64,000 nt of DNA from Bin87 sp034423115 (GTDB lineage: Bacteria > Chloroflexota > Dehalococcoidia > Lucifugimonadales > UBA3495), in contig DAOUJD010000032.1 in NCBI GenBank assembly GCA_034423115.1, positions 1 to 64,000 on the forward strand. Reading direction: 5' to 3'. Position numbers and translations under genes: made by a program. Shown in pieces: positions 52,355-61,933 of this stretch (position 1 is the first letter of the stretch; each line of letters starts with the position of its first letter). The notes beneath the pieces were generated by a model. That model searched no databases. It was not told the DNA's origin and saw only the letters and a program-made list of their open reading frames with translations.

Positions 52355-54319
52355 TCAGTTGTCCGCCGCTTCGACCGCCTCCGGTTGCTCTAACACCGCG
52401 CCGAACGCCTCACGCAGGCTGGCGCAGGAAGCATCGATGGCTTGCCGTCCCTTGTCGATCACGTGGGGCAACCCGAAGAACCCGTGGATCACGCCATCGT
52501 AGCGGATCAGGCTGGTGGCAACGCCGGCCTCTTCCAAAGCAGCCGCGTAGACTTCGCCTTCGTCCCGCAGTGGGTCGAACTCGGCGGTGATCACCAGCGC
52601 CGGCGGCAGGTCATTGGACAGCCGAGCCCGCAGCGGCGACGCGAAAATGTTGTAGCCCGAGAGGTCGGTGTTGTCGACATAATGGTTCCAGAACCAGCGC
52701 ATGCTGGCGGTCTCCAGGAACATGCCCTGTGCGTTCACGGAGTAGGAGCGGGTATCGTAGGCGTAGTCCACGGCCGGATACACCAGCAACTGGAAAGCGA
52801 GGTGATGCGGGAAATCGTCCTGCGCCAGCGACACCGCAGCGGCCAGGTTTCCGCCTGCGCTGTCCCCGCCCACCGCGATGGCGTCGGGCCGCCCGCCCAG
52901 CGCCTCTGCGTTGGCCATCGCCCACATGGTCGCCGTCAAGCAGTCCTCAAATGGGGTGGGGAATTTGTACTCTGGAGCCAGCCGATAGTCCACAGAAACC
53001 ACCACGCAGTTCGCGCCCACGCACAACTCCCGAGCCGTGGCGTCCGCGGTCTCTACGTTGCCGATGACCCAACCGCCGCCGTGATACCACACCAGGGCGC
53101 CCCACGGACCGGCCGTTGTCGGCGTATAGATGCGTATAGGCACCTCGCCCGGCTCCTTGCCGTGAACATTCATGATGATGCGGTCTTCCACGCTGCCCAC
53201 GGCGGGACCCTCAGGACGGGGCCGGTTGTTCATTACCGCGCGGCACTCGGCCACATCCATGTCCTGGAACGGCTTGATTCCCAACTCGTCGAACACCTCC
53301 AAGACGTGCGCCGCCTGCGGATCAAGCAATTTGCGCATCGCCGTCGGGTCGCCCTCATGTTGGTGGAAATACTCCTCCGTCATGTCGTCCACTGCGCCCC
53401 GCAGGAACTCGCAGGCGTCATCCATGGCGTCCCGGGCCGTGTCCATCACGCCGGCCATGCTGAAGAACCCGTGGATCATGCCGTCGTAGCGGTTCGTCGT
53501 GGCCGGCACGCCGTACTCTGTCAATAGACGGCCATACGCCTCGCCCTCGTCCCGCAGCGGGTCGTACTCGGCGGTGATCACCATGGCCTGCGCCAGGCTT
53601 TCCATGCCCTCGAAATCGGGGGGCAACTTCATCGGCGCGCACTGCGGATCGTTCGCTTGCGATGGGTCGGCCAGGAAGTGCTCCCAGTACCAGATCATGC
53701 CGTCGCGTTCCAGCCCGAAACCGGTGCCGTTGTCCGTATAGGAGCCAGTGTCGAACTTGGCATCTGTTACGGGATAAACCAGCAACTGGTGGCTCACCCG
53801 AACGTCCCCGGTCTCAGCGGCGCGGATGCTCACCGCGGCGGCAAGGTTCCCGCCCGCGCTGTCGCCGCCCACTGAAACCACGCCGCGAATGCCGCCCAGC
53901 TCCTCGGCATGGTCGCTGGCCCAGAGGGTCGCCGCGTAGCAGTCATCCAACGGTTCCGGATACTTGGCCTCCGGCGACAACCGGTAGTCCACCGAAACCA
54001 CGATGTTGCGCGATCCGAGGCACAGGTGCCGAGACGTGCCATCCGCAGATTCAAGGTCGCCGACGACCCAACCGCCACCGTGGTACCACACCAGGATGGG
54101 GAACGGCCCGTCGCCCTCCGGCGTGTAGATTCGCACCGGCACGTCGCCAGCCGGCCCGGGAACCATGCGGTTCTCGACCTTGCCTACATCGGGGCCAGGC
54201 CCGCGCGGGCGCTTGGCCGCGTTGGCTCGCGCCTCGGCCGGCGAAACCGTATGGTTAGGCGGCAGACCCAGCGCGCGGGTTGCCTCAATCACTTCTTGAG
54301 CTTGCGGGTGCAGTGGCAT
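52355..54319 (-). CDS. Fused double alpha/beta hydrolase (HSL-type esterase)
   Basis: 654 residues, GGAGG six bases upstream. Two HSL-family domains in tandem. First (about 1-320): oxyanion HGGGW at 80-84, nucleophile GDSAGG with Ser154, then AEYDPLRDEG (Asp) and MIHGFF (His). Second (about 335-654): HGGGW near 414, GDSAGGN, AEFDPLRDEG and VIHGFF. Both triads look complete, so both halves may be active on short acyl esters or lactones. The halves share about half their residues by eye. Domain fusions of this kind are unusual for the family, whose members are single-domain. LLM oxidoreductase gene follows upstream. Confidence 0.93.
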   Translation of the reverse strand: MPLHPQAQEVIEATRALGLPPNHTVSPAEARANAAKRPRGPGPDVGKVENRMVPGPAGDVPVRIYTPEGDGPFPILVWYHGGGWVVGDLESADGTSRHLCLGSRNIVVSVDYRLSPEAKYPEPLDDCYAATLWASDHAEELGGIRGVVSVGGDSAGGNLAAAVSIRAAETGDVRVSHQLLVYPVTDAKFDTGSYTDNGTGFGLERDGMIWYWEHFLADPSQANDPQCAPMKLPPDFEGMESLAQAMVITAEYDPLRDEGEAYGRLLTEYGVPATTNRYDGMIHGFFSMAGVMDTARDAMDDACEFLRGAVDDMTEEYFHQHEGDPTAMRKLLDPQAAHVLEVFDELGIKPFQDMDVAECRAVMNNRPRPEGPAVGSVEDRIIMNVHGKEPGEVPIRIYTPTTAGPWGALVWYHGGGWVIGNVETADATARELCVGANCVVVSVDYRLAPEYKFPTPFEDCLTATMWAMANAEALGGRPDAIAVGGDSAGGNLAAAVSLAQDDFPHHLAFQLLVYPAVDYAYDTRSYSVNAQGMFLETASMRWFWNHYVDNTDLSGYNIFASPLRARLSNDLPPALVITAEFDPLRDEGEVYAAALEEAGVATSLIRYDGVIHGFFGLPHVIDKGRQAIDASCASLREAFGAVLEQPEAVEAADN

Positions 54320-54419
54320 GTAGGGCCTCCACTATCCTCGTGTGTCGTGATGCAAAACTGGCCGCCGGAGCCTCGGTGTGAGGGTTTCCGGCGGCCAATG
54401 TCGTCGATGATGTACCGTC

Positions 54420-55592
54420 CTAGGCGTTGCGGCCCGCGTAGTCCTCTCGGGCCCGATCCAACGCCCGCGTGCGGCCTGCCTGCAGCGTTTCGTGCCGCTC
54501 GTAGGCCCACTGGTTGGACGCGATGGCAGCCTCCGCCGAGCCTTGGAAGTGCGGCATGACGTGACGAGCCATCAACTCGTAACTGTGCAGCATGTGCTCG
54601 CGTGCCGCCCAGTCCACCGTCTGCACCATGAAGGCGCCGAAGCCGCCGCTCATTTCCTCCAGCCGTTTGATGCCCTCGATGCAGTCGTCCGGAGTGCCGA
54701 TGATCCACGCGCCGCGCTCGGCCAACACGTCAATGATCTTTTCCGGCGGACCATCCACCACCTGCGGGCGACCCATGGTGTGCTCGAAGTATTCCCGCTG
54801 GTAGCGACCCGCGCCGATGCGAGCCTGCTCGAAAGCTTCCTTGCGCGTGTCTGCCAGGTGAACGGGCAGCACCAACCGCCACTCAAAGCGATCGACCGTC
54901 TGGTTGTGTTCTGCCGCCGATTCCTCGCAGATATCCCAAAGCTCGTGCAGGGCTGCGCCCTGGGGCACCTTCGGGTCGCGCGGCGTGGTGATGGTCAGTA
55001 CCGACGCGCCGTGCTTGCCCGCAAGGGCCACGCCCGACGGAGTCTGCACAGACGCCACCGAAATGGGCATGTGCGGACTCTGGTACGGACGCAACTGCAG
55101 CATCGCCTCGTTCAGTTCGAACCAGTCGCTCTTATGGGTGATGGGTTCCTTTTCCTTGAACAGGCGCATGATGACGCCCAGGGATTCGTCCATCCGGATG
55201 CGCTGCTTGGTAGGGTCGATGCCCATCATATAGGCGTCGCCCGGCAACGCCCCCGGCCCAACGCCCAGCATCACGCGACCACGCGTCATGTGGTCGAGTT
55301 GGGTCATCCAGTTGGCCACCATGAACGGATGGTGGTACGGCAGGCTTACGACGCCGGTGCCCAGCTTGATGTGCTTGGTGCGGTCCGCTGCCACACCGAT
55401 GAAGATCTCCGGAGACGAGATGATTTCCCAGCCCGCGCTGTGGTGCTCGCCGATCCATGCCTCATCAAAGCCCAGGTAGTCCAGCCACTGCACCAGTTCC
55501 AGGTCCCGCTCCAGGGCCAGCGTTGGGTTCTCGCCGGCTCGGTGGAACGGCCCCATAAAGATGCCAAACTTCATACGATCGGGTAATGCCAT
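54420..55592 (-). CDS. LLM-class flavin-dependent oxidoreductase
   Basis: 390 residues, AGGAGG nine bases upstream. MKFGIFMGPFHRAGENPTLALERDLELVQWLDYLGFDEAWIGEHHSAGWE, then GTGVVSLPYHHPFMVANWMTQLDHMTRGRVMLGVGPGAL: the FMN-binding TIM-barrel of luciferase-like monooxygenases. It pairs with a flavin reductase elsewhere. Substrate unknown; such genes are abundant in SAR202-like genomes. The end is 100 bp from the esterase, so a two-gene catabolic unit is possible. Confidence 0.92.
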   Translation of the reverse strand: MALPDRMKFGIFMGPFHRAGENPTLALERDLELVQWLDYLGFDEAWIGEHHSAGWEIISSPEIFIGVAADRTKHIKLGTGVVSLPYHHPFMVANWMTQLDHMTRGRVMLGVGPGALPGDAYMMGIDPTKQRIRMDESLGVIMRLFKEKEPITHKSDWFELNEAMLQLRPYQSPHMPISVASVQTPSGVALAGKHGASVLTITTPRDPKVPQGAALHELWDICEESAAEHNQTVDRFEWRLVLPVHLADTRKEAFEQARIGAGRYQREYFEHTMGRPQVVDGPPEKIIDVLAERGAWIIGTPDDCIEGIKRLEEMSGGFGAFMVQTVDWAAREHMLHSYELMARHVMPHFQGSAEAAIASNQWAYERHETLQAGRTRALDRAREDYAGRNA

Positions 55593-55792
55593 CGGGAAAT
55601 CCTCCTCGTGGTCCGCCTCGGGCGGATTAACGCCGCCGGGTTAGACACCAATCGCAACGGCTGCCGTCGCATGAACGTGTCCACCGCCAAACGGTCGCGG
55701 GTGAACATAGATAGCCGCATTATATGGGCCATCCCCAACTGCGGCAAGCGGACCTGACTTGATGTCGATCCACCGAGCGACGCTAGAGAAAC

Positions 55793-55832
55793 GCCGTCCT
55801 CGGCTCGCCTGCTTGAGGCCAGCGAGGACGGC
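55793..55832. repeat. Hairpin between LLM and epimerase operons
   Basis: GCCGTCCTCG / CGAGGACGGC (10-bp perfect arms), 20-base loop, no T run. It lies 27 bp after the end of the coiled-coil gene in its transcription direction, so it may terminate that operon. Confidence 0.55.
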
Positions 55833-55858
55833 TAAAGTCCATGCGGCGCAAAGGTGTA

Positions 55859-56152
55859 TTAGCCAGCGTCGCTCGGTCGGGTATCTCGCTCGTCGCCGCT
55901 AGATACTTCCAACCGCTCGATGAGCGATTCCGTTATCGCTTCATAACGCTCGATCAACCGGTCCATGCGTTCCCGATGTTGCCGGTGTCGCTCTGCTTGC
56001 TCTTGGTAGATTTCCGCCAGTTGTTCGTAGCGCAATGTCAACTGGCAGTAGCGTTCCGTAGCTGCTTTGGCCGATGCAGTCCGCTTTCGTTGTTCATCAA
56101 GTCTGCTGTCTTTGAGCAACCATGCCACCGCATTAGCAAGGATCTCCACCAC
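55859..56152 (-). CDS. Small coiled-coil protein
   Basis: 97 residues, almost entirely helical with charged heptads (YCQLTLRYEQLAEIYQEQAERHRQHRERMDRLI). No domain recognised. It begins one base after the stop of the epimerase gene, which supports co-transcription, but no strong Shine-Dalgarno is visible. Confidence 0.45.
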   Translation of the reverse strand: MVEILANAVAWLLKDSRLDEQRKRTASAKAATERYCQLTLRYEQLAEIYQEQAERHRQHRERMDRLIERYEAITESLIERLEVSSGDERDTRPSDAG

Positions 56153-56153
56153 A

Positions 56154-57092
56154 TCAACTCCCCACCAGTGGCAACCCCTCGTCGGCTCGCACCTCGTTGA
56201 TAATCTCCAGCACGCGCTGCGACAGCGGCGCGTAGGTAAGCTCGAACTCCGACAGCAGCCGGCTGTTGTCCACCAGGTAGTTGCCGGAGTGTTCGCGCCC
56301 GCCCGGATTATCGAAACTGATCTGAGCGTCGGGCAGGTATCCGCGGACCATCTCTGCCAGATCGCCCAGGCTGATCGGCGTGCCGCCCGAGTTGTACACC
56401 TGGTGCTCGCTGCGGTCCACCAGCGTGACCCGCACGAACGCCTCGGCGATGTCCTCTACGTGGATGGGCAGCCGCATCATGTCCTGGTAAGGGAAACTCA
56501 CCGGTTCGCCACGGGACGGCAAGGTGACGCAACGCACGTGGTCCGTCGAGCCGCGCACCTTGTCGGGCCCGGTAACATTGGCCGGCCGGATCCCCGTGAT
56601 GCTCATGCCATAGTTCTCGATGAACATCTTGGCCTGGAACTCGTTGAAGATCTTGTGCGTCGCATACTGACTGTCGCCAAAGGTTCCCTCGTCCTCGTTG
56701 ATCTCGCGGTCGCCGAAGTTGGACTGTTGCCCGCTCACAGCCACCGAACTGGCGTACGTGATGCGGTTGACGCCCAGCAGTCTCCCTGCCTCGAAGCAGT
56801 TGTCCATCCCCAGGATGTTCAACCGCATCTGGTGGTGCGGGTTGCCTTCGCCGCCACCCAGCAGGTAGGCCAGGTTAATCATGCGGTCGGGTTGCGAGTC
56901 CACGATGGCCTTGGCCACCTGCTCAAACTCCGTGATGTCGACTCGTGCGGTGCGTATTGCATCCGCCTCCACTCCCGGGATGTCCGGTATCGGATTGATG
57001 TCTGTCGCATAGACATCCTCGCCCCGTTCCACCAACTTCCTAATTACGCGCGGCCCGATGAATCCCGCGCCGCCAAGTACTAGAACCGTCAT
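56154..57092 (-). CDS. NAD-dependent epimerase/dehydratase (extended SDR)
   Basis: 312 residues from ATG 57092, AGGAGAGG nine bases upstream. VLVLGGAGFIGPRVIRKL (GxxGxxG), RITYASSVAVSG, and YATHKIFNEFQ, the position of Tyr-x3-Lys (here YATHK). UDP-sugar epimerase or dehydratase-like chemistry is likely; substrate unknown. The frame upstream has an earlier ATG (57137) without a Shine-Dalgarno. Confidence 0.9.
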   Translation of the reverse strand: MTVLVLGGAGFIGPRVIRKLVERGEDVYATDINPIPDIPGVEADAIRTARVDITEFEQVAKAIVDSQPDRMINLAYLLGGGEGNPHHQMRLNILGMDNCFEAGRLLGVNRITYASSVAVSGQQSNFGDREINEDEGTFGDSQYATHKIFNEFQAKMFIENYGMSITGIRPANVTGPDKVRGSTDHVRCVTLPSRGEPVSFPYQDMMRLPIHVEDIAEAFVRVTLVDRSEHQVYNSGGTPISLGDLAEMVRGYLPDAQISFDNPGGREHSGNYLVDNSRLLSEFELTYAPLSQRVLEIINEVRADEGLPLVGS

Positions 57093-57193
57093 AATCGCAC
57101 CTCTCCTACATGTCCATTTCGTGTGCGGATACTCCACGCGACGAGACGAATCACGTCTGCATCCCGTTCATCCTGTGTATCCGTGTACAGTTG

Positions 57194-58030
57194 TCACCCG
57201 CGCACCGCGACGAAGAACAGCCGCCGGAACGGATACAGCGTAACCCCATCCGTCCGTTTGGGATACGCCCCGTTCAGCCGCCGCCGGTATTCCTCCAGGT
57301 AAATCTCACGCTCACCGTCTTCGAGCCCGTTCAAGATGGGCCGCAATCCCGTCCCGGTAACCCACTCCAGGACCGCGTCGTCTCCCGCCAGCACGTGCTG
57401 GTACTCCGTCGTCCAAACGTCCAGATGCGCCGCCTGTGGAGCCAGCAGGTCGTAGTAGAAGTCGGGATCCTGCACCCAGCGGTTTGCCACCGCCGTCCGC
57501 AGTTCCTCCGACCCGAGCGCGCGGCCACCCGGTCCGCCGTCCGCCAATGCCTCACGCATGAGGTGATGCGACCGCATGTCCCAACTCAACGGGACTTGCA
57601 CTGCCAGGCACGCGCCGGACGGCAGCATCCCCCATAATCGGGGAACCAACTCAGAATGGTCGGGCACCCACTGCAAAACGGCGTTGGAATAAAATATCGA
57701 CGGTGTGGCATCGGGTTGCCAGTCGGCCAGGTCTCCAGTTTGCCAGCGAACCTTGCCAACCTTCCCATCAAAATCAGCCGCAGCCCGCTCCAGCATCTCG
57801 GGCGAGTTGTCCATCCCGACCAGGTCGGCATCTGGCCACCGGTCCGACAGCAACCGCGTAACGTTGCCGCTGCCGCAGCCCAGGTCGTAGATGACCTGCG
57901 GATTTTCCAGGGGTATGCGCCCCATCAGATCCAATGCCGGTCGCAACCGGTGGTCGGCAAATTTGAGATACTGTCCCGGATTCCAGGATTCTCCCGCCAG
58001 ATCCCGCTGGTGTGGCGTCGCCTGCGTCAT
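57194..58030 (-). CDS. Trans-aconitate 2-methyltransferase-like SAM enzyme
   Basis: 278 residues. SAM-binding VIYDLGCGSGNVTRLLSDRWPDADLVGMDNS, FYSNAVLQWVPDHSELV, VQVPLSWDMRSHHLMREAL and VLEWVTGTGLRP match the Tam family (MWNPxxYLxFxxxRxRPAxDLL-like start WNPGQYLKFADHRLRPALDLM). Tam methylates trans-aconitate to protect the TCA cycle. Single-copy stand-alone gene here. Confidence 0.88.
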   Translation of the reverse strand: MTQATPHQRDLAGESWNPGQYLKFADHRLRPALDLMGRIPLENPQVIYDLGCGSGNVTRLLSDRWPDADLVGMDNSPEMLERAAADFDGKVGKVRWQTGDLADWQPDATPSIFYSNAVLQWVPDHSELVPRLWGMLPSGACLAVQVPLSWDMRSHHLMREALADGGPGGRALGSEELRTAVANRWVQDPDFYYDLLAPQAAHLDVWTTEYQHVLAGDDAVLEWVTGTGLRPILNGLEDGEREIYLEEYRRRLNGAYPKRTDGVTLYPFRRLFFVAVRG

Positions 58031-58182
58031 GCAAATAGCCCCTATCGTCGGCGTATTCGTTGCTCAACCGCAACGTGGCCGAGTATAGGCGCCGCAAAAT
58101 CCGAGCGTCAACCGAGTCGCCGGCGAATAGATATCCGTACAATCAACTGTCGGGTCTGGGTTCGCCGCGGGAGAGTTCGCGA

Positions 58183-59421
58183 TCAACGTGCGCTGTGCGC
58201 CGGCGGCATTGCAATAGTTGTGACCTTGCGGTCGTTCACAATCACGCGGTAGGTTTCGCCTGCCTCCAGTTCCGCATTGAGGGGGAGGATTGTGTCCATC
58301 TCCACCACCTGCTCGTCGCATGGTATGGCCCAGGGAGTATCCGGTGGTTGCATCAGCGTGACGCGCGCGATGATGTCGGCGCCATCCACTGCGACCTCCT
58401 CGGCGCCGGGCCTTGAGCATCCATCAATGGTTGATCGGTTGTAAAGGATCCGCAAATATTGGTCTGGGCCGGAACGCAGCAGTTCGGCTCCATTGACGTG
58501 TACCGGAACCTCCACCCAGGTCCTCCAGTCTCCGCCTCCGACCATTTCGGGCGGCGGTTGCACCAGCACCAACACCATGTCAACCCGGCTCGGCTTGCCG
58601 CGGGTGATCACCTCATAAGCCGTGTCATTGATGAAAGCCAGGCGACCGTCGGACCCGATGATCCTGGCCTGTATGGCATATCTGTTGCGAGGATCAATGC
58701 TGTCGCGGTCGTAATTGATCGTGAAGTCGATGGGAACCTGCCCCGGATTGGGAATGACTTGGCTGGAGATGGGTATGGAATCCGCGTCAGCATAGGAAAC
58801 GTCCCGCAACTCCAGGATCAGCCTGGCGCCGCGCGACAGGGTAATCCGCTCCTGGTAGGTAACGGTGCCTTTCACTGATGAGCCGCGGGTGGCCCCCGAC
58901 GCCTCTTTGGTCTCCTCTATATCATCGGGCTCAAGTAGGCCGGCGACGCCCACCACTTCGGGCGGCGGTTCCACCAACTTCAACACCATGTCCACCCGGC
59001 TGGGTTTGCCCCGGGTGATGACCTCATGGGCTGTATCGTTGATGAAAGCCAGCCGGTCTGGAGGCTCGATTATCCGGGCGGTGATCGAATACCGGTTCCT
59101 GGGATCGATGCTGTCTCGGTCGTATTCAACCTTGAACTTGATCGGTCCCTGGCCCGGATCCCGGACGGTCTGCCTTGCGATCAATATCGATGGCGCATCC
59201 GCCAGCGATACATCCTGCAACTCCACGACCAGCCTGGCGTCCGGCGACAGGGCGATCCGTTCCCGGTAGGCAACGGTTCCCTCCACCGATGCGCTGCCAT
59301 TATTCTGGAAGGGTGCCTTCACCGCCTCAAGTGGCTCGAATTCTCCTCCGCAGGCGACAATAACCACCAGGGTAAGGGCGCAAAGCGCGTCGAGCAGCAC
59401 GTATTTGGTGTTGGCGGACAT
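58183..59421 (-). CDS. Lipoprotein with two YbaY-type domains
   Basis: 412 residues from ATG 59421 (the frame is open to 59526). Signal peptide with lipobox VIVACGG (Cys lipidation). Two tandem domains: VEGTVAYRERIALSPDARLVVELQDVSLADAP ... IDPRNRYSITARI ... INDTAHEVITRGKP (first) and VKGTVTYQERITLSRGARLILELRDVSYADAD ... INDTAYEVITRGKP (second), the YbaY/DUF306-neighbour type. A third, unlike, C-terminal domain of about 120 residues follows. Outer or cytoplasmic-membrane lipoprotein; role unknown. Confidence 0.85.
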   Translation of the reverse strand: MSANTKYVLLDALCALTLVVIVACGGEFEPLEAVKAPFQNNGSASVEGTVAYRERIALSPDARLVVELQDVSLADAPSILIARQTVRDPGQGPIKFKVEYDRDSIDPRNRYSITARIIEPPDRLAFINDTAHEVITRGKPSRVDMVLKLVEPPPEVVGVAGLLEPDDIEETKEASGATRGSSVKGTVTYQERITLSRGARLILELRDVSYADADSIPISSQVIPNPGQVPIDFTINYDRDSIDPRNRYAIQARIIGSDGRLAFINDTAYEVITRGKPSRVDMVLVLVQPPPEMVGGGDWRTWVEVPVHVNGAELLRSGPDQYLRILYNRSTIDGCSRPGAEEVAVDGADIIARVTLMQPPDTPWAIPCDEQVVEMDTILPLNAELEAGETYRVIVNDRKVTTIAMPPAHSAR

Positions 59422-59562
59422 TTGGACAATCGCGGTCGAAACGCCATTCGCGTGAGGATAAATGACATACGTGTCGACGGGATGGATGGTTTGCCCATCC
59501 ATCATTCCCCACCGCCGCAGCCCCATCTCCCCAAACCTGCGCCCGAACCGGACCGGTAACCG

Positions 59563-60882
59563 TCAGCGACCGCCCCCACTCAGCGCCACCAACCGGCCGT
59601 CCGCCATGGGCAGGTACAGCGTGCTGTCCGACACCGCCGGCGCCGCTGACAGCCCTCCGCCGTCCAACGGGTATTCCCACGCCAATTCGCCTGTGTACAT
59701 GTCCAGCGCCAACAGGCGTCGCGTAACCGTCGCGATCAACAGGACATCGCCGGCGGCCACTGGCTCTGCGGACACCTCGGCCTCCAGGGCGCGCTCCCAA
59801 ATCTCCTCGCCCGTCGCTCCATCCAGCGCTCGCACCAATCCCTGCTCGTTCACCACCATCAACTTGCCATCCGCGTAAACCGGGCTGTACTTCACCCGCC
59901 CGCGCGCGGACCCGACCCATAGGCTTCCAGTTTGTTGTGGCGCGTTTTTCAGCAGGCGCCAGTAGAAAAAGTTGAACTTGGCGACGTAGGCAAACCTGCT
60001 GAAGGGACGGCTCACCGCTGCGGGGTCCACGGCCCAAACGCCGCCCCGGTTGGTGACGAAGTAGGCATTGCCGTCCGCGATCACCGGCCCGCCCACCACC
60101 GGCGTCCCGGAATAGAACACCAGCCGTCGCCGCCCGGTATCAGGTTCCACCGTGATGAACCGCTCGCCCAGGGACGCCGCCGCGATCACTGATCCATCCG
60201 ACGCCGGATGTCCAACCACCCAGCCCTTGATCCGCGCCGACCATCGTGATTCGCCCGTGGCGGCGTCCAGCGCCTCCAGTTTGCTGTTGGTGGACCCGAT
60301 GTACACCGTGCCGTCCACAACGATGGCGGATCCCAGCACGATGTTTCCCAAGTTACGTTCCCATAGGAGCGTCCCATCGTGCCGGTTGAGCGCCAGCAGG
60401 CGATGGTCCCGCGCCCCCACGTATATGGCGTCGTCGGTGACGGCCGGCGCGCTGTCCGACGGGGAGCCGACGTCGTAACTCCAGATTGTCTCGCCGGTGT
60501 CGCGATTCAACGCCGCCGCGATGCCGCCCTCGGTGGTGAGGTACAGATGATCCTCAACAACGGCGGGTGTCGCCAGTAACACGCCGGGCGTGTCGCGCTC
60601 CCAGCGGACTGCCAAAGGCGGCGCAATCCGAGCATCTGGGGACCACCCTGTGCTTCCGATATCCCGGCGAATCGAAGGCCAATCGGTCTCCGATCCGGCC
60701 ATTCCCTGATCGGTGGTGGCCTCTGTGGGAGGGAACAGCAATGGGCCGGCTTGGAAAGCTCGGAATGCCCAGAAAGCCACCAGCGCGATGATTATCGCCC
60801 CGACTATCAACCACAGTCGGATGCTACGCAACCATCGGCGGTTGATGCCGATGGTTGGTACGGCGGGAGTGGTGCGACGCAA
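59563..60882 (-). CDS. PQQ-type beta-propeller protein, membrane-anchored
   Basis: 439 residues from TTG 60882. Short basic N-terminus, one transmembrane helix (WLIVGAIIIALVAFWAF), then a propeller with PAVVEDHLYLTTEGGIAAALNRDTGETIWSYDVG, PAVTDDAIYVGARDHRLLALNRHDGTLLWE and repeated LY/VYxGS...ALDAATGE motifs. Similar to BamB-like or PQQ-enzyme-repeat proteins, without dehydrogenase residues visible. It precedes the dipeptide transporter operon's end by about 48 bp, same strand. Confidence 0.88.
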   Translation of the reverse strand: MRRTTPAVPTIGINRRWLRSIRLWLIVGAIIIALVAFWAFRAFQAGPLLFPPTEATTDQGMAGSETDWPSIRRDIGSTGWSPDARIAPPLAVRWERDTPGVLLATPAVVEDHLYLTTEGGIAAALNRDTGETIWSYDVGSPSDSAPAVTDDAIYVGARDHRLLALNRHDGTLLWERNLGNIVLGSAIVVDGTVYIGSTNSKLEALDAATGESRWSARIKGWVVGHPASDGSVIAAASLGERFITVEPDTGRRRLVFYSGTPVVGGPVIADGNAYFVTNRGGVWAVDPAAVSRPFSRFAYVAKFNFFYWRLLKNAPQQTGSLWVGSARGRVKYSPVYADGKLMVVNEQGLVRALDGATGEEIWERALEAEVSAEPVAAGDVLLIATVTRRLLALDMYTGELAWEYPLDGGGLSAAPAVSDSTLYLPMADGRLVALSGGGR

Positions 60883-60930
60883 CGGCTCTATGGACCCCCG
60901 CGCCCGGACCTGCGCAGTGGTGGCTGCATC

Positions 60931-61857
60931 CTAAGTCCGCCCACGGAGTTTGGGGTCCAGCGCGTCCCGGATGGAGTCGCCGAACAGGTTGAATGCCAGC
61001 ACCGTGACGGTGATGGCCAAGCCCGGGAAGATCACCATCCACCAGCGTGGGATCAGTCCGGCCGCCACCGGGCCGCCCAGCATGTTGCCCCACGTTGCCG
61101 TCGGGAGGGGCACTCCCACTCCGAGGAAGCCAAGGGACGCCTCGAGAATGATGACGGAGCCAAGGTGCGCCGTTGCCAGCACCAGCCAGGGCGCGACGCA
61201 CTGCGGAGCGATGTGCTTGATCATGACCCGGGTGCTGCTGGCCCCGATGGCCTGGGCCGCGTCCACGTAGGCGTACTCTTTCACGCTCAACGTCACCGAG
61301 CGGATCACGCGCACCGCAATTGGGATGCGTGTGATGCCAATTGCGACGATCACCGTCCAAACGCCGGCGCCCATCGCCAGCACCAGGATCATCGCCAGGA
61401 TCAGTGTCGGGAACGACATCATCAGTTCCAGGAATCGCTGGCTGTAGATGTCGAAACGCCCGCCGATGTAGCCGGCGGCGACGCCCCAGGCCGCGCCCAG
61501 GAAGTCTCCCACCACCACGGCGACCAGGGCCACGAACAAGGAGATTCTGGCTCCATGCACGACTCTGCTGTACAGGTCGCGTCCGATGTCGTCGGTTCCC
61601 ATCCAGTGGGCGGCGCTGGGTTCTTCCCGCAGCGCTTTGAAGTCAGCGTCCTGGGTGGGATGGTGAGTGGCGACGTATGGCGCGAATATTGCGATGGCGA
61701 CGATCGCAATGATCATCACCCCGCTGACCCCACCCATCGGGTTGCGCTGGCAGAAATGTATGATGACCCACCACCACCCGGATTCACGACGCCCCTCTTC
61801 CTGAACCAGGACTTCGCCCTCTGCGCCCGTGGTTGTCGTTGGATTTACCTGTGCCAC
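60931..61857 (-). CDS. Peptide/nickel ABC transporter permease (DppC/OppC-like)
   Basis: 308 residues from GTG 61857 (AGGAG eight bases upstream). Six helices with the N-terminal HHPTQDADFKAL...HWMGTDDIGRDLYSRVVHGAR signature of OppC/DppC and the EAA loop AAQAIGASSTRVMIKHIAPQ. Second permease of a peptide-type importer with the gene at 61934 and the binding protein at 62983. ATPase genes are not in view. Confidence 0.93.
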   Translation of the reverse strand: MAQVNPTTTTGAEGEVLVQEEGRRESGWWWVIIHFCQRNPMGGVSGVMIIAIVAIAIFAPYVATHHPTQDADFKALREEPSAAHWMGTDDIGRDLYSRVVHGARISLFVALVAVVVGDFLGAAWGVAAGYIGGRFDIYSQRFLELMMSFPTLILAMILVLAMGAGVWTVIVAIGITRIPIAVRVIRSVTLSVKEYAYVDAAQAIGASSTRVMIKHIAPQCVAPWLVLATAHLGSVIILEASLGFLGVGVPLPTATWGNMLGGPVAAGLIPRWWMVIFPGLAITVTVLAFNLFGDSIRDALDPKLRGRT

Positions 61858-61933
61858 GATATCGCTCCTGTTGTTATTGGCCCCTCTCCCTGGATGGCAG
61901 AGGGTTTGTTGAGGGTGAAAATCTCGGTCCTAA

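Noticed and set aside
52442..53527. 361-residue plus-strand ORF
   Set aside because: Antisense to the tandem esterase; its internal repeat mirrors the duplicated hydrolase domains.
56067..57083. 338-residue plus-strand ORF
   Set aside because: Antisense to the epimerase gene; no independent motif or Shine-Dalgarno.
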